From Brevibacterium mcbrellneri ATCC 49030 (lineage in GTDB: Bacteria; Actinomycetota; Actinomycetes; Actinomycetales; Brevibacteriaceae), in contig NZ_ADNU01000070.1 of assembly GCF_000178455.1 (NCBI RefSeq), forward strand, positions 1-57,185: a stretch of 57,185 nucleotides of DNA. Reading direction: 5' to 3'. The notes under the pieces are model-generated. The model worked only from the letters and a program-made list of their open reading frames with translations, was not told where the DNA came from and ran no database searches. Positions 54,282 through 57,185 of this stretch are shown here, in pieces (the first letter of the stretch is position 1; each line of letters opens with the position of its first letter). The translations under genes were made by a program, and so were the position numbers.

Positions 54282-55405
54282 ATCACGGACCCGGCCTGAC
54301 CTTCCGCTTCCTGACCGCCCAGGTGTTGGTCGTGGTGATTAGCCTGCTGGTGGCCGCGGCCGTGGCCACGATGGTGGGCCCGACCCTGTTCCATGATCAT
54401 ATGTTGATGGCCGGCCGGAAGGACCCCTCGCTGGAGCTGTTCCATGCCGAGCAGGCCTACCGGGACGCCAACCTGATCACCTTGGCCTTCGCCCTGCCCA
54501 CTGCCTTGATCAGCGCCCTGCTGGCCAGCCTGTGGTTATCGCGTCGTCTGCGCACCCCCCTGCAGGATCTCACCCGCGCCGCTACCAGCCTGGCGGCCGG
54601 TAACTCCCGTATCCGCGTGCCCGCCGGAGAAGCAGGCCCCGAGGTCGCCACCCTGGCGCATGCCTTCAACACCATGGCCGACCGGCTGGAACACACCGAA
54701 CAGGTCCGCCGCCAGATGCTCTCTGATCTGGCCCACGAAATGGGCACCCCCTTATCGGTGCTCACGGTCTACCTCGATGGTCTCCAGGACGGGGTCGTGG
54801 ACTGGAATAATGCCACCCACACGATCATGGCTGACCAACTCACCCGCCTGACCCGGTTGATGGGAGACATTGACGATGTCTCCCGGGCCCAGGAACACCG
54901 GATCGATTTGGACCTGGCGGAGGAAGGGCTCGGGGATCTGCTTCATACCGCCGCTGCTGCCGCGGGGGAAGCTTATGCTGACAAAGGCGTCGATTTACAG
55001 GTCGAGACCATTACGGACACCGCCCGGGTGGTCGTGGACCGGCAACGCTTCGGCCAGGTGATGAGCAATCTCCTGTCGAACGCGTTACGGCACACCCCGG
55101 CCGGCGGGCAGGTCCGGATCAGCGTCCACCGACAGGGGGCGTCCACCGCGCTCATCCACGTCGCCGATGACGGCGAGGGCATCCCACCTGGCCAGCTTGG
55201 ACACATCTTCGAACGCTTCTACCGGGGGGATGCCGCCCGCAGCCGGGACAACGGCGGGGCCGGTATCGGTCTGACCATCTCCAAGGCATTGATCGAGGCC
55301 CACGGCGGCACTCTCACCGCCACCTCCCCCGGACCCGGTCGCGGAGCGGTGTTTGTCCTCCGCCTCCCGCTGTCCCCTCCCGACAGTGAGGAGGCTGCTC
55401 GGTGA
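54278..55405 (+). CDS. copS: Sensor histidine kinase, CopS-like
   Basis: A 375-residue membrane kinase: helix 1 at about 11-32, a short extracytoplasmic loop of about 35 residues with His and Met (LFHDHMLMAGRKD, LFHAEQ), helix 2 at about 66-88, a HAMP domain, then the phospho-acceptor H153 in LSDLAHEMGTPLS. ATP-binding motifs are NLLSNALRHTP, DDGEGIPPGQLGHIFERFYR and GAGIGLTISKAL. The His/Met loop fits copper or silver sensing. It is coupled to copR by an ATGA overlap. The sensed ion is inferred from context. Confidence 0.87.
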   Translation: MNHGPGLTFRFLTAQVLVVVISLLVAAAVATMVGPTLFHDHMLMAGRKDPSLELFHAEQAYRDANLITLAFALPTALISALLASLWLSRRLRTPLQDLTRAATSLAAGNSRIRVPAGEAGPEVATLAHAFNTMADRLEHTEQVRRQMLSDLAHEMGTPLSVLTVYLDGLQDGVVDWNNATHTIMADQLTRLTRLMGDIDDVSRAQEHRIDLDLAEEGLGDLLHTAAAAAGEAYADKGVDLQVETITDTARVVVDRQRFGQVMSNLLSNALRHTPAGGQVRISVHRQGASTALIHVADDGEGIPPGQLGHIFERFYRGDAARSRDNGGAGIGLTISKALIEAHGGTLTATSPGPGRGAVFVLRLPLSPPDSEEAAR

Positions 55406-55443
55406 CCACACCCTGCCCGCGTGAGGGCCGTGCCCTCCACCCC

Positions 55444-55473
55444 TTGACAATGTACCCCGGGGGGTACATGTTA
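55444..55473 (+). promoter_or_regulatory. promoter with CsoR-operator-like palindrome
   Basis: TTGACA at 55444 is followed by TGTACCCCGG-GGGGTACA (55451-55468), a nearly perfect palindrome with C4/G6 tracts as in CsoR-type copper operators, covering the spacer and -10 region (TACATGTTA). It precedes the CopZ-like gene. No csoR gene is in the window. Confidence 0.65.
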
Positions 55474-55514
55474 GCGAGCGTTACCGCATCCCACCGACCC
55501 GTAGGAGCTTTCCC

Positions 55515-55841
55515 ATGATCACCTCCCCGCCCCGCCTCTTGCCGACGGCCTCCCACGGCTGCAGCTGTTGCGGACCTGCCTCACGTGCCGACACCGCCTC
55601 CATCCCTGCCACCAGCGACTCGTCAGCACGAGGGTCTACCCCTAGCTACCAGGTCACCGGCCTGACCTGCGGGTACTGCGTGAAAAGCGTGACCCAGGCC
55701 CTTCAGGCCCTCCCCCAGGTCGACGACGTCCAGATTGATCTCGTTGCTAGTGGTGTTTCCACCGTCACGGTCACCGGTGTCGTACCTCCGGAGATGGTTC
55801 GCCGAGCCATCGAAGAGGCCGGCTACACCGTCTTATCCTGA
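55515..55841 (+). CDS. CopZ-like heavy-metal-associated domain protein
   Basis: A 108-residue protein. The N-terminal 45 residues are Ser/Ala/Thr-rich and contain HGCSCCG, a possible extra metal site. Residues about 45-108 are an HMA domain with the metal site GLTCGYCVKSV (C52 and C55) and AGYTVLS end. It would carry copper in the cytoplasm to the ATPase encoded 52 bases downstream. ATG follows TAGGAG. The palindromic promoter upstream suggests copper-responsive control. Confidence 0.87.
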   Translation: MITSPPRLLPTASHGCSCCGPASRADTASIPATSDSSARGSTPSYQVTGLTCGYCVKSVTQALQALPQVDDVQIDLVASGVSTVTVTGVVPPEMVRRAIEEAGYTVLS

Positions 55842-55893
55842 TCAGTTTTACCCATCATCTCGACCCCGACCGGGTTGAGTGGAAAGGAACGTT

Positions 55894-57185
55894 ATGAGCA
55901 CTCCACACCATTCCGGTGATCACCATGGTGATCACCCCGCTCCGGAAACAGACCACACCTATCACCCGGATCATGCCAGCCACGAACACCACGCATATGC
56001 CGACACCCATGGCCAGGCGATGCCCCACGATCACCCGCATTCCGCCCTGGACGAAGACCACCACGTTCATGGTCACGGCGAACACGCCGGACACAGCACC
56101 GCAATGTTTCGGGAACGCTTCTGGTGGTCGCTGATTCTGTCCATTCCTGTCGTTATTTTCAGCCCCATGGTCGCCCAACTGCTCGGCTACCGCCTCCCGG
56201 CATTCCCCGGATCCACCTGGATCCCCCCGGTGCTGGGCACGATCATCTTCGTCTACGGCGGGACGCCTTTCCTCAAGGGCGGATGGAAAGAACTGAAATC
56301 CCGCCAACCCGGGATGATGCTCCTGATCGCCATGGCCATTACCGTGGCGTTTGTCGCCTCCTGGGTCACTACTCTGGGGCTGGGCGGTTTTGACCTGGAC
56401 TTCTGGTGGGAGCTGGCCCTGCTGGTGACCATCATGCTGCTGGGCCACTGGCTGGAGATGCGCGCTCTCGGGGCCGCGTCCTCCGCGCTTGACGCGCTGG
56501 CTGCCCTGCTGCCGGATGAGGCCGAGAAAGTCATCGACGGGACCACCCGCACCGTGCCCATCTCCGAGCTGGTCGTCGACGACGTCGTGCTGGTGAGAGC
56601 CGGTGCCCGGGTGCCGGCCGACGGAACCATCCTCGACGGAGCCGCCGAATTCGATGAGTCGATGATAACCGGCGAATCCCGTCCCGTCTTCCGCGACACT
56701 GGTGACAAGGTGGTCGCCGGTACCGTGGCCACCGACAACACCGTCCGCATCCGGGTGGAGGCTACCGGCGGGGACACCGCCCTGGCCGGGATCCAACGCA
56801 TGGTTGCCGACGCCCAGGAGTCCTCCTCCCGGGCCCAGGCCCTGGCGGATCGGGCGGCGGCGTTGTTGTTCTGGTTCGCGCTGATTTCCGCTCTGATCAC
56901 CGCGGTGGTGTGGGCCATCATCGGTAGCCCGGACGATGCCGTGGTGCGCACGGTCACGGTGCTGGTCATCGCCTGTCCGCACGCTCTGGGCCTGGCGATT
57001 CCGCTGGTCATTGCGATCTCCACCGAGCGGGCCGCGAAATCCGGGGTGCTTATCAAGGACCGGATGGCGCTCGAGCGGATGCGCACCATCGACGTGGTGC
57101 TCTTCGACAAAACCGGCACCCTGACCGAGGGGGCGCACGCGGTCACCGGTGTCGCGGCAACTGTCGGCGTCACCGAGGGCGAGCT
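55894..57185 (+). CDS. copB: Copper-type P1B ATPase, His-rich (CopB-like), truncated by window end
   Basis: The first 430 residues of a metal-transporting P-type ATPase; the frame is open at 57185. The N-terminal 70 residues are a His/Asp-rich tail with many HH and HxH. Membrane helices follow, with actuator TGES at 259-262, the metal-path motif C361-P-H (IACPHALG) and the phosphorylation loop DKTGT with D405. CPH rather than CPC marks the P1B-3/CopB group, linked to Cu and Ag efflux. ATG at 55894 follows GGAAAGGAA. It forms an operon with the CopZ-like gene. The name is by subgroup; the ion is inferred. Confidence 0.88.
   Translation, partial: MSTPHHSGDHHGDHPAPETDHTYHPDHASHEHHAYADTHGQAMPHDHPHSALDEDHHVHGHGEHAGHSTAMFRERFWWSLILSIPVVIFSPMVAQLLGYRLPAFPGSTWIPPVLGTIIFVYGGTPFLKGGWKELKSRQPGMMLLIAMAITVAFVASWVTTLGLGGFDLDFWWELALLVTIMLLGHWLEMRALGAASSALDALAALLPDEAEKVIDGTTRTVPISELVVDDVVLVRAGARVPADGTILDGAAEFDESMITGESRPVFRDTGDKVVAGTVATDNTVRIRVEATGGDTALAGIQRMVADAQESSSRAQALADRAAALLFWFALISALITAVVWAIIGSPDDAVVRTVTVLVIACPHALGLAIPLVIAISTERAAKSGVLIKDRMALERMRTIDVVLFDKTGTLTEGAHAVTGVAATVGVTEGE

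Noticed and set aside
55855..57138. 427-residue open frame on the minus strand
   Set aside because: It is antisense to a clear P-type ATPase with TGES, CPH and DKTGT in order. Its composition (Gly/His/Arg/Gln-rich) is what the complement of a GC-rich gene gives.

Overview
The window is a piece of an actinobacterial chromosome (Actinomycetota, most likely a Micrococcales-type organism; the genus cannot be fixed from the sequence). Support comes from the moderately high G+C, frequent GTG/TTG starts, the murB - tRNA-Trp - secE - nusG - rplK - rplA order, a NusG with a long acidic N-terminus, an LPXTG surface protein and CE1758/CE1759-type flavin proteins.

Layout. 1-0.9 kb: remnants of two abutting IS3-family transposases. 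1-6.7 kb: a luciferase-like monooxygenase with its FMN reductase, a YajQ-type nucleotide-binding protein (minus strand), a TctCBA tricarboxylate transporter and tRNA-Tyr. 6.9-12.3 kb: two paralogous membrane proteins, each with four N-terminal helices and a C-terminal zinc ribbon, the second also carrying a NERD nuclease-like domain. They are separated by an inserted cassette holding an IS481-type transposase and a TetR-cupin-DUF4865 operon. 12.4-15.9 kb: glutamate dehydrogenase, a glycerophosphodiesterase and an amidohydrolase.

16.0-25.8 kb: tRNA-Thr, tRNA-Met and then what looks like a genomic island bounded by repeats of the tRNA-Met 3' end. It holds an FAD monooxygenase, a second complete tRNA-Met followed by a decayed copy of part of that monooxygenase, and a GntR-controlled operon (ethanolamine-type permease, glutamine-synthetase-like ligase, C26 hydrolase, aldehyde dehydrogenase, SDR, class I amidotransferase). 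The operon fits import of ethanolamine or another amino alcohol, gamma-glutamylation, two oxidations, and hydrolysis back to glutamate plus an amino acid. No integrase is visible.

26-34.7 kb: two small exported or membrane proteins, a large MalT-like LuxR regulator, and a convergent acetone carboxylase operon (acxABC order beta, alpha, gamma) that the regulator may control. 34.8-47.2 kb: a core block of two MaoC-type dehydratases, murB, an adenosine-deaminase-like gene, tRNA-Trp, secE, nusG, rplK, rplA, rplJ and rplL. Between rplA and rplJ lie a 1349-residue LPXTG repeat protein and a metallo-beta-lactamase-fold hydrolase. 47.4-52.6 kb: a MetE-C-like protein and an iron(III)-type ABC importer (lipoprotein, fused double permease, ATPase).

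52.6-57.2 kb: a copper-resistance module resembling the corynebacterial CopRS locus. It has a CueP-type lipoprotein, a CopR-box-like direct repeat, a response regulator and histidine kinase, a CsoR-operator-like palindrome inside a promoter, a CopZ-like protein, and a His-rich CPH-type P-type ATPase cut off by the window end. By eye this block is richer in G+C than what precedes it and may be acquired.
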